64,000 nucleotides of DNA, from positions 372,001 to 436,000 of the forward strand of contig DBMP01000013.1 of assembly GCA_002298145.1 (NCBI GenBank), in the 5' to 3' direction. Below the pieces are notes generated by a model. That model did not search any database, was not told the origin of the DNA, and worked only from the letters and a program-made list of their open reading frames with translations. Both the position numbers and the translations under genes were made by a program. This DNA comes from Spartobacteria bacterium UBA695 (GTDB lineage Bacteria > Verrucomicrobiota > Verrucomicrobiia > Chthoniobacterales > Chthoniobacteraceae). Shown here piece after piece: positions 26,722 through 37,932 of this stretch (position 1 is its first letter; every line of letters begins with the position of its first letter).

Positions 26722-26883
26722 GGCGAATGAGCCTTACAATTATGCACATCCAAGCCCAAACTCAACCAAACCCGGGGCCTTCTAGCAATCTTTTTTCCGA
26801 CCCCACGGAGCGCTAGTGGAGGGGCCCCACGAAGCGAGCGGGGAATGCACGAGGTGGCGGTCAGGGGGTGTTTGCGGGTAAAA

Positions 26884-26916
26884 AAGAAAGCCACGAGGCG
26901 GGCTCGTGGCTTTCTT
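26884..26916 (-). terminator. Rho-independent terminator of acpP
   Basis: AAGAAAGCCACGAG and CTCGTGGCTTTCTT form a perfect 14-bp stem with 5-nt loop; on the minus strand a T-run follows. It sits just beyond the acpP stop. Confidence 0.85.
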
Positions 26917-26957
26917 AGGTGCGGGAGAACCCGCAAGGTTGTGTTTAGTTGGGGGGA

Positions 26958-27203
26958 TTACTTGGTCCCTTTTTCTTCGATATACTTCACGACGTCGCCG
27001 ACGGTCTGCAGTTTTTCGGCGTCTTCGTCGGGAACCTCAACCGAGAACTCCTCTTCGAACGCCATGACGAGTTCGACGGTGTCCAGCGAGTCCGCGCCCA
27101 GATCTTCGATGAACGAAGCGCTAATGGTCACCTGTTCGGGGTTGACGCCCAGTTGCTCGACGATGATGTCTCTGACTTTTTCTTCGATGGTTTTCTCTGA
27201 CAT
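26958..27203 (-). CDS. acpP: Acyl carrier protein
   Basis: 81 residues, acidic. The 4'-phosphopantetheine attachment site is GADSLDTVEL with Ser39. It carries growing acyl chains in fatty acid synthesis and other pathways. Sequence runs EEKVRDIIVEQLGV...FIEDLGADSLDTVEL, the textbook ACP pattern. It stands alone in the opposite direction to the next gene, with a strong terminator. Confidence 0.97.
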   Translation of the reverse strand: MSEKTIEEKVRDIIVEQLGVNPEQVTISASFIEDLGADSLDTVELVMAFEEEFSVEVPDEDAEKLQTVGDVVKYIEEKGTK

Positions 27204-27551
27204 ATTGGGTTTCCTGGTTGAGGTTAAAAGTTGGTTTCGGAATCTGTGGTGCGCACACTGGTAATGATCAGAAAGAGCTTTGGCAACAAAGATTTTGCTC
27301 CCGGCGCGTTTTTGATGGAATGGTTTGTGGCCGGGAAAAACCGCTCTTTCTTCAACGAATCGCGATTGAGCCCTGGCCGGACCTGTTCTATTTTTACTCT
27401 GGAGGCGCGAGGCCGTGGCTTTAGGGCCTTTATCAAAAGAAGTGACTATTTTCCGCGGCCAACCTCTTTTTTGGCTGCAAAACGTGCTCGCATTCGAGCT
27501 TTTAATGTTTTAACCATACCCCTTTCACCTACCGCGTTGAACACTTGATCC
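27204..27551. other. Intergenic region between divergent genes
   Basis: 348 bp between acpP and the RGG-rich gene. Frames exist on both strands but none resembles a protein, and the composition is AT-richer than the genes around it. It probably holds the two divergent promoters. Confidence 0.45.
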
Positions 27552-29279
27552 ATGAGCGATTCGCCCCTTGACCTCGATTTGAAATTGATGCCCGACTGGC
27601 TTAAAGAGCCCGCCGATAAAAATCCGTATGCGGATTACGCCGGCGAATCGCCGGATCGCGAACGCCGTGGAGGCGACCGCAACCGCGGCCCCCAGCGTGG
27701 CGGCGGCGGTGGCCGTGGCCCCCGCAGCGATTCCGGCTTCCGCCGTGGCCCCCGGCCCGGTGGCGACCGTCCCGGCGGAGGGCCCAGCGACCGTAACCGT
27801 GGCCCCCGGCCCGAAGGGCGCGGCGGCCCGCGTGGCGACTTTAAGAGCCGCGGCCCGCGGCGTCCCGATGACCGTGGAGAGCGCCCCGAGCGGCCCTCGA
27901 CCCCGCGTCCGCCGGAAGTGCAGATCCCGCTCAATATCGAATTTGTCCCCGAGCCCGATGCCGTGGGAGCGCTGGCCAAGCAAATCAAGTCCGGCCACCG
28001 CGCCTACCCGCTCTACGGCCTGGGCCGCATGTTCCTTAACAAGCCCGAGCGCCACCGCGTTCGCGTGACCTCCAACGCGCCCGCCTACCCGCTCTACCAG
28101 GTCGGCGAGGACGGCCCCGTGACCACGCACCGCCCCGCCGCCGAGCGCGAGGCCTTCCGCGCGTGCAAGGACCAGTTCTACGCCGAGGAAACGACCCAGG
28201 TGGAACCGCCCAAGGGCAACTACACCAACGTCGCCCGCTGCCGCCTGAGCGGAGTGCTCCTGGGGCCCACCAATCACCACGGCTACCAGCCCGCGCTGCG
28301 CCATCTTTACGAGGCCCGCTTCAGCCGCCGCATGGATTTCAACGAATTCCTGCGCCAGGTGGAGGTCGTCAACGATCCCGCCGTCATTGAGGAATGGAAA
28401 AAGCAGGTCAGCAGCGTCACCGTCTTCCGCACCACGCAGGAGGCCGAGCCGGTTGAGTTTAAGACGCTCGCCGACGTGGAGACCCACTTTAAGGCCCACT
28501 ACCTGGAGAAATCGCTCAAGAGCGCCCGCACCCTCGAAATGAGCGGCGTCGTCAGCCGCAACGTCGGTGACCGGCAGATCCGCGAGGGCATCCGTGCCGC
28601 TTGGGAAAAGGAACGCGCCTTCCCGGCCCAGACCGTCAACCGACTGCGCCCGCAGTTCCAGGAAGCCGGTCTGCACATCTGGAAACACCGCAAGCGCATC
28701 CTCTTTGTCTCCACCGTGCGTCCCGTGCGGTTCGGGTCCGAGACCCGCAGCGTTTCCAACCACGTGGCCGACCTACTCAATGTGATTGAAGCCTCTCCGA
28801 AGTGCACGCGCTCGGACATCTTCACCCACCTGCTCAAGCCGCATGAGGCCGAGCCCGATTTCGCAAAGCTCAAGGGAGCGCTGGCCGCCGATCTCCATTG
28901 GCTGACCGGCTCCGGGCACGTCATCGAATTCCACGACGGCACATTTGACCTCCCGCTGGCTCCCAAAGAAGCCGCGAAAGAGGAGGCCAAGGCGGCTGGC
29001 AAACCGACTCCCGAAGCCCAGGCTGAAGCGGGTGTGGAAACGCCCGAAGCCGAGGCCGAGGCCGCCCCGGAAGCTCCTGCGGAAAACGCTCCGGAAACCC
29101 CGGAGGCTGTGGTTGATCCGGTGACGGTCGAGCAACCGGTGACGGTTGAGCAACCGGTGGCCGTCGAGGCGCCGGTTGAGGAAGCGCCCGCGACCGAGGC
29201 GGTTGTGGCCTCCGAAGAGCCCAAGGCCGAGGCCGAGCCGAAGCCCGAAGAGGCCAAGCCCGCAGAACCGCAGGCCTAG
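27552..29279 (+). CDS. RGG-rich, probably RNA-binding protein
   Basis: 575 residues in three parts. Residues about 30-120 are Arg/Gly/Pro-rich (repeated GGPRG and RGP), an RGG-like disordered segment of the kind found in RNA-binding proteins. A folded domain follows (about 130-455) containing EVQIPLNIEFVPEPD, YPLYGLGRMFLNKPERH, ARCRLSGVLLGPTNHH and FRTTQEAE; it is not known to me. The C-terminus (about 470-575) is a Glu/Pro/Ala-rich tail with short repeats such as VTVEQPVTVEQPVAVE. RNA binding is inferred only from the RGG segment. Strong terminator downstream. Confidence 0.72.
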   Translation: MSDSPLDLDLKLMPDWLKEPADKNPYADYAGESPDRERRGGDRNRGPQRGGGGGRGPRSDSGFRRGPRPGGDRPGGGPSDRNRGPRPEGRGGPRGDFKSRGPRRPDDRGERPERPSTPRPPEVQIPLNIEFVPEPDAVGALAKQIKSGHRAYPLYGLGRMFLNKPERHRVRVTSNAPAYPLYQVGEDGPVTTHRPAAEREAFRACKDQFYAEETTQVEPPKGNYTNVARCRLSGVLLGPTNHHGYQPALRHLYEARFSRRMDFNEFLRQVEVVNDPAVIEEWKKQVSSVTVFRTTQEAEPVEFKTLADVETHFKAHYLEKSLKSARTLEMSGVVSRNVGDRQIREGIRAAWEKERAFPAQTVNRLRPQFQEAGLHIWKHRKRILFVSTVRPVRFGSETRSVSNHVADLLNVIEASPKCTRSDIFTHLLKPHEAEPDFAKLKGALAADLHWLTGSGHVIEFHDGTFDLPLAPKEAAKEEAKAAGKPTPEAQAEAGVETPEAEAEAAPEAPAENAPETPEAVVDPVTVEQPVTVEQPVAVEAPVEEAPATEAVVASEEPKAEAEPKPEEAKPAEPQA

Positions 29280-29332
29280 AGGTGCGCGCGCATCAAAGCG
29301 CACAAATCTCCTCGCGCCGTGTTTAGCAAATC

Positions 29333-29360
29333 CTCGTGTCCCAGTTTGAACTGGGGCACG
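29333..29360. repeat. Short palindrome (family copy 1)
   Basis: CGTGTCCCAGTTTGAACTGGGGCACG: 5' arm CCCAGTT, 3' arm AACTGGG, flanked by CGTG and CACG. One of three similar elements in the window. Confidence 0.55.
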
Positions 29361-29404
29361 CAAGGAAGCGGCGAGAGCAGCGAGATTTATCACCCGATTC
29401 CAAA

Positions 29405-29448
29405 TAAAAAACCCAGGGCAACGCACTCGCGCGACCCTGGGTTTTTTT
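29405..29448. terminator. Bidirectional terminator
   Basis: A perfect stem ACCCAGGG (29411-29418) with CCCTGGGT (29435-29442), A-run before and seven T after. Serves the RGG-rich gene on + and the dehydrogenase on -. Confidence 0.88.
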
Positions 29449-29471
29449 ATGATCGGAATTGGGAAACGCGT

Positions 29472-30683
29472 CTACTTGGTCAGGACCACCACTTTGAGCC
29501 CTTCCTGCCGGATGTTCACCTCCATCGCCTCCGTGATTTGGTCCAGCGGGAAGCGGTGGGTGATGAGTTCCTCCACCGGCAGCCCGATCCCTTGGGCCCG
29601 CCGCAGGAAATTGTAGGAAACCGGGTATTCCTGCACCGTGTAGAGCCACGAGCCCACCAGCGTGATCTCTTTGTTGCAGAAATCGACGTGCGGATTGACG
29701 GTGCACGACCCGTTATCGACAAAGAAGCCGACTTCGCAGACGCCGCCGCCCCGTTGGACGAAATGGTAAATATTCGAGGCGGCTGCCGGTACCCCCGTGC
29801 ATTGGAAGGCAAAGTGGGCTCCGCGCCCCTTGGTGACCGTCTTGACCGCCTCCACGAGTGAAGCCTGGTCCTTGTGCTGGCGGAAATTGATCGTGTGGTC
29901 CGCACCCATTCGCCGGGCCATCTCCAGGCGCTGCTCGTCGCCGTCCACGGCCACGATGTGCTGAGTGCCCGCCGCGCGCACCACGGCTAGCATGAGGAGC
30001 CCGATCGGCCCGCACCCTTGGATCACGACCCGGCTGCGGAAATTAAGCAGCCCCGTGCTCTTGGCCCGCTCCCAGGCGTGGATGGCCACCGTGGTCGGCT
30101 CCATTAGCAGGCGCAGGTTGAGGTTCAGGTCATTGACCACGAAGAACGACGTCCCCTTGCGCACGATCATGTACTCGGCAAAGTAGCCGTTCAAATGAGT
30201 GGCGTCGTCGGGGATCAAGCCCTGCACGGAAACGTCTTCGCAGAGGTTGAGGCGGCCCGGCGTATAGAGGCAGGCCGGGCATTTGCCGCAGGTCGTCACG
30301 CTGGTCACGATCTTGTCGCCCACGCGCACCGTTTTGCCCGAGTTATCGCGCTGCACGTTCTTGCCCAGCCGGACGATCTCGCCCGTCCCCTCGTGGCCGA
30401 GAATGATCGGCGCGAGCTTCATCGGGTCGCCCTTATATTCGTGGACATCGGTGCCGCAAACGCCGCACCCTTCCACGCGGATTAAAATTTCGTCGTCGGT
30501 AATGTCGCGAATCGGAAACTCGCGCAGCTCAATGCTCTTGGGCCCCGTCAGGAGAGCGCCTTTACACTGGGCCGGGACCGTCCGTGGAGAAGGGGATGGC
30601 CGCGCCGATCCATCGGGCTGCGGCTTGCCAAGCTGTTCTGTGATAACCTGCCTGACGACACGGCTGATCTCTTCTGAATTCAT
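29472..30683 (-). CDS. Zinc-dependent alcohol dehydrogenase with microcompartment-type N-terminal targeting helix
   Basis: 403 residues of the medium-chain dehydrogenase family. Zinc motifs: catalytic site CGVCGTDVHEYKG (about 73) and HEGTGE, and the structural Cys4 motif in CGKCPACLYTPGRLNLC. NAD(P) site GCGPIGLLMLAV. Substrate is not identifiable, though the sorbitol/threonine/threitol-dehydrogenase-like subfamily fits. An unusual N-terminal extension (about 40 residues) holds the helix MNSEEISRVVRQVITEQLGK and a Pro/Ser linker before the catalytic core (KGALLTGPKSIEL). The helix strongly resembles the PduP-type encapsulation peptide that sends enzymes into bacterial microcompartments. No shell genes lie in the window. 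Confidence 0.9.
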   Translation of the reverse strand: MNSEEISRVVRQVITEQLGKPQPDGSARPSPSPRTVPAQCKGALLTGPKSIELREFPIRDITDDEILIRVEGCGVCGTDVHEYKGDPMKLAPIILGHEGTGEIVRLGKNVQRDNSGKTVRVGDKIVTSVTTCGKCPACLYTPGRLNLCEDVSVQGLIPDDATHLNGYFAEYMIVRKGTSFFVVNDLNLNLRLLMEPTTVAIHAWERAKSTGLLNFRSRVVIQGCGPIGLLMLAVVRAAGTQHIVAVDGDEQRLEMARRMGADHTINFRQHKDQASLVEAVKTVTKGRGAHFAFQCTGVPAAASNIYHFVQRGGGVCEVGFFVDNGSCTVNPHVDFCNKEITLVGSWLYTVQEYPVSYNFLRRAQGIGLPVEELITHRFPLDQITEAMEVNIRQEGLKVVVLTK

Positions 30684-30825
30684 CGTGGCTGGATATTAAA
30701 TGATCGGGGTCGATCATTACCAGCCAAAACCTTGGAAAAATGCGGTTTCCAGAGGTATTCGGGGGGATTTCCAGTTATCGGGCCTGGTGCGCTCAAAACG
30801 GAAGGGCGAGTCGTTTAGGTTTTAT

Positions 30826-31092
30826 ATGAGCACTCTTTTGGAAGCAGACAAAGTGATCGACCAGATCGACAAGATTTCGCCGTCGAAGGACCAACTGCGG
30901 GTGGCTTCGGACGTGGCCCTGGGCCTGGGATTCGCCTCGATTGCGGTCTCTATCGCCACGTGGTTTTTTACCAAGCCCAAAGACGCCGCCCACTCCGAGC
31001 GGTTCGGCATCTTTATCGGGCTTTGGGTTCCGAGCTTCTTTATCCTGGCTAACCACCTGGCCCGCCGGGCGGAATCCAAGAAGGATTTCTAG
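30826..31092 (+). CDS. Small two-helix membrane protein
   Basis: 88 residues from ATG 30826. Two hydrophobic segments (about 26-47 VALGLGFASIAVSIATWFF, and 59-77 FGIFIGLWVPSFFILANHL), a short charged N-terminal helix (LLEADKVIDQIDKISPSKDQL). No family recognised. The frame opens upstream to 30700, but ATG 30826 is the first start near a normal N-terminus. The topology is inferred. Confidence 0.7.
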   Translation: MSTLLEADKVIDQIDKISPSKDQLRVASDVALGLGFASIAVSIATWFFTKPKDAAHSERFGIFIGLWVPSFFILANHLARRAESKKDF

Positions 31093-31126
31093 CGGCGACG
31101 GACCGGTTGCCCGGGGGCGTTTTTTT

Positions 31127-33643
<2,517 letters not shown>

Positions 33644-33670
33644 GAAAATCAAAAAGTATCGGAGGGGTCC

Positions 33671-33739
33671 TCAGATTACACCGGGGGACGCAGAATTTTC
33701 CAAGGGTCTGGAAATCTGCGCAATCTGTGTATTCTGCGG
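33671..33739. repeat. Imperfect inverted repeat in the topB-dprA gap
   Basis: CAGATTACACC and GCAGAATTTTCC on the left face GGAAATCTGCGCAATCTG on the right. It looks like a dispersed palindrome built of CAGATT/AATCTG and GCAGA/TCTGC units; weakly supported as a family from this window alone. Confidence 0.45.
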
Positions 33740-33744
33740 ATAAC

Positions 33745-34842
33745 TCATAGTAATTTTACAAAGTGCTGCCCCGGGAGCTGCTTTACGAGCCGCTTGATCT
33801 GGAGGGCCAGCAGGGTAGAAGAGACTGCCCCGGGTGGCAAACCGCTTTTCGCAATGATCGCATCGATCGGGGTTTCCTCTTCCTCGATGGCGTCGTATAC
33901 GGCTTTTTCGTTTCCGGCAAACTCAATCGTTCGACCAGGGGTCGGTTCCAGGGTCGGTTTTTCCGGCAGCAGGATCTGAAGGTCGTCCAAAATGTCCTCG
34001 GCGGCCATGACTAATTTCGCTCCCTGCTGGATGAGCCGGTTGCTTCCGGCGGAGGTGGGGCGGTCGATGGGCCCGGGTACGGCGTAGATGTTGCGGCCCT
34101 GTTCTTCGGCCTGGCCCGCGGTGATGAGGGCCCCGCTTTTCAGGCCTGCCTCGACGACCAAGAGCCCGTCGCTCCAGCCGCTGACGATCCGGTTACGCTG
34201 AGGAAAGGTGCCCTTGTCGGGGGTGGTCAGCATCGGGAATTCGGAGATGACGGCCCCGGACCCGGCGGCGATCCGCTCGGCCAGCGCCTGGTTTTCCGCC
34301 GGGTAGAGTTCCATAAGCCCCGAGCCAAGCACTGCGACTGTGCGCCCCTTGGCCGCCAGGGCCCCCTGGTGGGCGGCGGTGTCGATGCCCCGGGCGAGGC
34401 CGCTGACGATGGTCATCCCGGCGTAGGCGAGCTGGTAGGAGAGGCGTTTCGCACACTCCAGGCCGTAGTGGCTGGTTTTGCGGGAGCCGACGACGCTGAT
34501 GGCGTGGCGGTCGCGCTCGGTCAGCTCGCCCCAGACGTAGAGGACCAGTGGCGGGTTGTAGATCTGGCGCAGCAGGGGCGGGTAGGCCGGGTCGGCCTGG
34601 GTGATCACGTCGGCCCCGAAATCAACGATCCGGGTCAGCTCGGCCTGGAGATCGACCGTGTCCTCCCAGTGGGAGAAGGCGTGGGCGAGTTCCTGCCCGA
34701 TGCCCGGGAACTGCCGCAATTCTTCCGCTTTGGCCGTGAGAAGGCGTTGCGGGGATTTAAATACGTCCAGGAAACGCCGCAAGCGCACCGGTCCCAGGTC
34801 GGGGATCAGGTTCAGCGCGATGCATGCCTCGGTTTCGTTCAC
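33745..34842 (-). CDS. dprA: DNA-processing protein DprA
   Basis: 365 residues from GTG 34842 (NETEACIALNLIP follows). Has a small SAM/HhH-like N-terminal region (LIPDLGPVRLRRFLDVF, FPGIGQELAHAF), then the Rossmann-like DprA core with ISVVGSRKTSHYG, GLARGIDTAAHQGAL, GSGLMELYPAENQAL, ISEFPMLTTPDKGTFPQRNRIVSGWSDGLLVVEA, which are all diagnostic. A C-terminal winged-helix-like part (ETPIDAIIAKSGLPPGAVSSTLL) binds DNA. Loads RecA on incoming single strands in natural transformation. The N-terminal start is uncertain by a few codons; the frame is open upstream across the DUF4912 gene, which is antisense shadow. Confidence 0.94.
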   Translation of the reverse strand: MNETEACIALNLIPDLGPVRLRRFLDVFKSPQRLLTAKAEELRQFPGIGQELAHAFSHWEDTVDLQAELTRIVDFGADVITQADPAYPPLLRQIYNPPLVLYVWGELTERDRHAISVVGSRKTSHYGLECAKRLSYQLAYAGMTIVSGLARGIDTAAHQGALAAKGRTVAVLGSGLMELYPAENQALAERIAAGSGAVISEFPMLTTPDKGTFPQRNRIVSGWSDGLLVVEAGLKSGALITAGQAEEQGRNIYAVPGPIDRPTSAGSNRLIQQGAKLVMAAEDILDDLQILLPEKPTLEPTPGRTIEFAGNEKAVYDAIEEEETPIDAIIAKSGLPPGAVSSTLLALQIKRLVKQLPGQHFVKLL

Positions 34843-34901
34843 GGCGGGAACGCTACCATAGACCTTACCGCTTCTGGCGAACGTTTTTTTTACCGACGGG
34901 T

Positions 34902-36773
34902 TTACCGACGCCCGATGGGGGGGCCCAGATGGGTCGGTTGCGGGGTGTGCCCCACCTCTCCGACGCGCAGCGTCCCGCGCTCGAAACGGAGCACGGCGCA
35001 GCGCTGTTCCTGGCCGTCGGGCGACTCGGCTACGATCGGGATTTCGGAAGTGCTGTCGGGAAAAATAAAGTGATGGCGGAAGGTGCCGTCGGGGTTGAGG
35101 GCCACCGGTTTGTTGTCGATCCAGACCTTGGCCTCGGGGTGTGTGCCGCCGTAGAAGATCACCTCGGCGTTGACGTGCATGAAAAACGAGCGCGGTTTGC
35201 CAAAGGGCTGCGCGCTCCAGCTTGCGCCAAAGGAGCTCACCCCGCCTGAGCCGCCCGCCCCGGAAGCCCCGCCGAGCCCATAGCCCCAGGAGCTGAGCCA
35301 GGAACTCCAGAAGCGGGAGTCGCCCCGCGCGGCCCCTTTCCAGGAGGCGAGCCAGGAGCTTTGGAAAAATGAGGAGACCGACGAGAGCCCGCCCGCCGCG
35401 CCCGCCCAGGAGCTGAGCCAGGAACTTAAGCCCGCCGACGAAAACGAGGAGACTCCCCACGAGGCGCCGGACCAGGAACTGAGCCAGGAGCTCCAGAAGG
35501 ACTCGCCCTTGGCGGCCGCCTGCCAGGAGGAGAGCCAGGAGCTTTGGAACGTCTCGGAAGCGCCCGCTGCGAGGGCCCAGGAGCTCAGCCAGGAACTCCA
35601 GAAAGAACTTTGCGCCGCGCCGGGCCAGGAGGAGAGCCAGGAGCTGAGGCTCTCATTTTTGGCCCCGGGCCACGAGGCGAGCCAGGAGCTAAGCGCGCTG
35701 CTGGGTGCGCCGATGCCGGGCCAGGAGGAAAGCCAGGAGCTGATTTCCCGGCTGACTTCCGCGCCAGGCCAGGAGGAAAGCCAGGAGGCAAAAGCGCCGA
35801 TCTCCGCGCCGCTGAGCCAGGAGGAGAGCCAGGAGCTAATTTCGCCCACCTCCACCGCCGCCCTCCACGAGGCGAGCCAGGAGCTGAGGCCCAGGCCCGC
35901 GCCGCTAAAGAGGCTGGCCGTGCCGCCAAGGGCCCCTTCGCCGGGGATGAGCCCGCTGGCGCTTTCGCTAAAGAGGCGATCTTTGAGCTGCTGGCGCAGG
36001 CGGCGGTCGATCTCCGCCGGAGCGAGCTTGGCCAGTTCGTCCAAATCATTGCCCAGGAGCACGGCCAGGACGCGCCGTTGCTCGTCGGTCCAGTCGGGGA
36101 TCTGCCCCAGTGCAAAGGCTAGTTTACGGCCTTCGTTTTGGAGCCGGGAGAGCGCGTCGACGAGGGATTCTCCGGGTCTGCGGGCGGGCTCCACCATGTC
36201 GAGCATCTTCTGGAAGGCCAGGTGGTAGGGGATCGTGGCAAAGGTGTCGGCCACCTGTTCGGAAAGGCCGTCGGAGGGGGTCGTCGTTTCGTTCGAACGG
36301 GCGATGACCTCCCACGTTCCCGCTTGGTTGACGAACCCGATCTCAGCGTAGAATGTGGCGTTGCCGTGACCGGCTGAAATGTACCAGTTGCGGGCTTCGG
36401 GGGTCACCTCGGCGCGGTAGGTTTCTGCCGCGGTTGCCGCGTCGTAGACCCGGAGGTGTACCTTGCCGTCGGAGAGGCGCGAGAGGGGGTATTCGGCCCA
36501 GTCGATGTCCCAGTAGCAGAAGAGCCAATGCGGGTCGCGGGCAACGAGGAAGAGGGACTTGGAGCCGTAGGAGGCTGGCAGGGGGCCGAGATCTTCGTAG
36601 GCAGGGGGGGCGGTTTCTCCGGAAGGCGCTTCCTCTAACGTCACCTCGTATTTGTGAACGTTTTCGTCCGGCCTGCCATGAACGACCGGCTGTTTTGAAA
36701 GGTGAAAAGCACCCTTCTTTCCGGTTGCTGCCGATCCCGAAATATTCCCTGTGTGAATTTTGCCCATAGCCAA
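34902..36773 (-). CDS. DUF4912 protein with a 12-copy SSWLSSW repeat
   Basis: 623 residues, no signal peptide. The N-terminal domain (about 60-175) has RDPHWLFCYWDIDW and a beta-rich pattern typical of DUF4912. A helical linker (about 180-290) follows. Residues 297-497 are a low-complexity array of twelve [SA]SWL[SA]SW units separated by variable Gly/Ala/Ser spacers (15-22 residue period). The last 100 residues (about 525-605) look like a beta sandwich (FFMHVNAEVIFYGGTHPEAKVWIDNKPVAL). The TTG at 36773 lies 8 nt after AGGAG, better spaced than the ATG at 36767 (14 nt), so a TTG start is preferred. The function of the array is unknown. Confidence 0.85.
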   Translation of the reverse strand: MAMGKIHTGNISGSAATGKKGAFHLSKQPVVHGRPDENVHKYEVTLEEAPSGETAPPAYEDLGPLPASYGSKSLFLVARDPHWLFCYWDIDWAEYPLSRLSDGKVHLRVYDAATAAETYRAEVTPEARNWYISAGHGNATFYAEIGFVNQAGTWEVIARSNETTTPSDGLSEQVADTFATIPYHLAFQKMLDMVEPARRPGESLVDALSRLQNEGRKLAFALGQIPDWTDEQRRVLAVLLGNDLDELAKLAPAEIDRRLRQQLKDRLFSESASGLIPGEGALGGTASLFSGAGLGLSSWLASWRAAVEVGEISSWLSSWLSGAEIGAFASWLSSWPGAEVSREISSWLSSWPGIGAPSSALSSWLASWPGAKNESLSSWLSSWPGAAQSSFWSSWLSSWALAAGASETFQSSWLSSWQAAAKGESFWSSWLSSWSGASWGVSSFSSAGLSSWLSSWAGAAGGLSSVSSFFQSSWLASWKGAARGDSRFWSSWLSSWGYGLGGASGAGGSGGVSSFGASWSAQPFGKPRSFFMHVNAEVIFYGGTHPEAKVWIDNKPVALNPDGTFRHHFIFPDSTSEIPIVAESPDGQEQRCAVLRFERGTLRVGEVGHTPQPTHLGPPIGRR

Positions 36774-36944
36774 AATCGTTGCTCCTGATTTTCCGCCGAC
36801 GGTGGTGATCTGTTCGCGATGCTAAAGTCAAGCGGAGACAACGCAATCAAATTCCTCCAAATCAGGTTTCGCCCTAAAAGTTTTCGGCAAGGATTTCCCG
36901 AACTTGCCGAGGAGGGCGGCAAGCGGTACCTTCTGCGCTTCATC

Positions 36945-37721
36945 ATGTTGACCAAACGCATCATTCCCTGCCTCGACGTCCACGACGGAAAGGTGACTCG
37001 CGGCGTCCAATTTGGAAAAGCCGAAGCCGGTGAACTCCGCAACGTGGGCGACCCCGTGGAGCTGGCCATTCGCTACAATGAGCAGGGGGCCGATGAGATG
37101 GTTTTCTTCGACATTACCGCCACCGCCCAGGGCCGCGCCTCGATGATCGGGGTGATCGAACGAACCGCCGATCAGTGTTTCATGCCGTTGACCGTTGGCG
37201 GGGGGATCCGCAAGGTGGAGGATATGAGCCTGATGCTCAAGGCCGGGGCGGACAAGATCAGCATCAATTCCTCGGCCATTGCCACGCCGGAATTGATCGG
37301 CGCGGGGGCGGAACGTTTTGGCAGCCAGTGCATCGTCGTTTCCATCGATGCCAAGCGGGTTGCGCCGGATCGCTGGGAGGTTTTTTCTCACGGCGGGCGC
37401 AAGGCGACGGGCCTCGACGCGGTGGAGTGGGCGAAAAAGGCCGTGGCGCTCGGCGCGGGCGAAATCGTGCTCAACTCGATTGACGCGGACGGAACCAAGG
37501 CGGGATACGATTTGGAGATAACCCGCCGGATCAGCGAGAGCGTTGAAGTACCTGTTGTCGCGAGCGGCGGGGCGGGCAAGCTGGAGCACATGGCGGAAGT
37601 ATTGGCCGTGGGCAAGGCGGATGCCGTGCTGGCGGCCAGTGTGTTTCACTTTGGGCAATACACCGTGGGCGATGTGAAGCAATTCCTCGCCGGACGCGGC
37701 GTACCGGTGCGGTTGACGTAG
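36945..37721 (+). CDS. hisF: Imidazole glycerol phosphate synthase subunit HisF
   Basis: 258 residues from ATG 36945 (MLTKRIIPCLDV). Cyclase subunit that with HisH makes IGP and AICAR in histidine synthesis. Catalytic D11 in PCLDVHDGKVTRG and D135 in VVSIDAKRV are visible, plus GADKISINSSA and the phosphate-binding PVVASGGAGKLEHM. A (beta-alpha)8 barrel with a length typical of the family. Other his genes are not adjacent. Confidence 0.96.
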   Translation: MLTKRIIPCLDVHDGKVTRGVQFGKAEAGELRNVGDPVELAIRYNEQGADEMVFFDITATAQGRASMIGVIERTADQCFMPLTVGGGIRKVEDMSLMLKAGADKISINSSAIATPELIGAGAERFGSQCIVVSIDAKRVAPDRWEVFSHGGRKATGLDAVEWAKKAVALGAGEIVLNSIDADGTKAGYDLEITRRISESVEVPVVASGGAGKLEHMAEVLAVGKADAVLAASVFHFGQYTVGDVKQFLAGRGVPVRLT

Positions 37722-37871
37722 AATTTTTTTCACCACAGAGGACGCGGAGGAAAAGGCGGGAGTCGCTTTTGCGATTCCCTGTTGTACCAGAGTTGTACTG
37801 CCGCATCTTTGGGGGCGAAAAAGAGCGTCTTTTTTGATCCCTCAGAGCGAGTATGCGCCAAGGTGCAGAAA

Positions 37872-37906
37872 AAAGGCACGGAAACCATTTGGGTCCCCGT
37901 GCCTTT
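37872..37906 (-). terminator. Rho-independent terminator of leuA
   Basis: AAAGGCACGG (37872-37881) pairs with CCGTGCCTTT (37897-37906); an A-run on the left becomes a T-run in the minus transcript. Confidence 0.82.
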
Positions 37907-37932
37907 CAGATTTTTCCTTAACCGGCGCGCGC

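Noticed and set aside
27231..27548. 105-codon frame between acpP and the RGG gene
   Set aside because: Its composition does not look like protein and it matches no family; the region is more likely a divergent promoter.
34843..35460. Long N-terminal extension of the DprA frame
   Set aside because: It runs across the DUF4912 gene in another frame and carries no DprA sequence; GTG 34842 fits the family length.
35500..36230. Long antisense frames across the SSWLSSW array
   Set aside because: They are shadows of the repeat (Gln/Glu/Ser from the complement of Trp/Ser codons) with no start signal.
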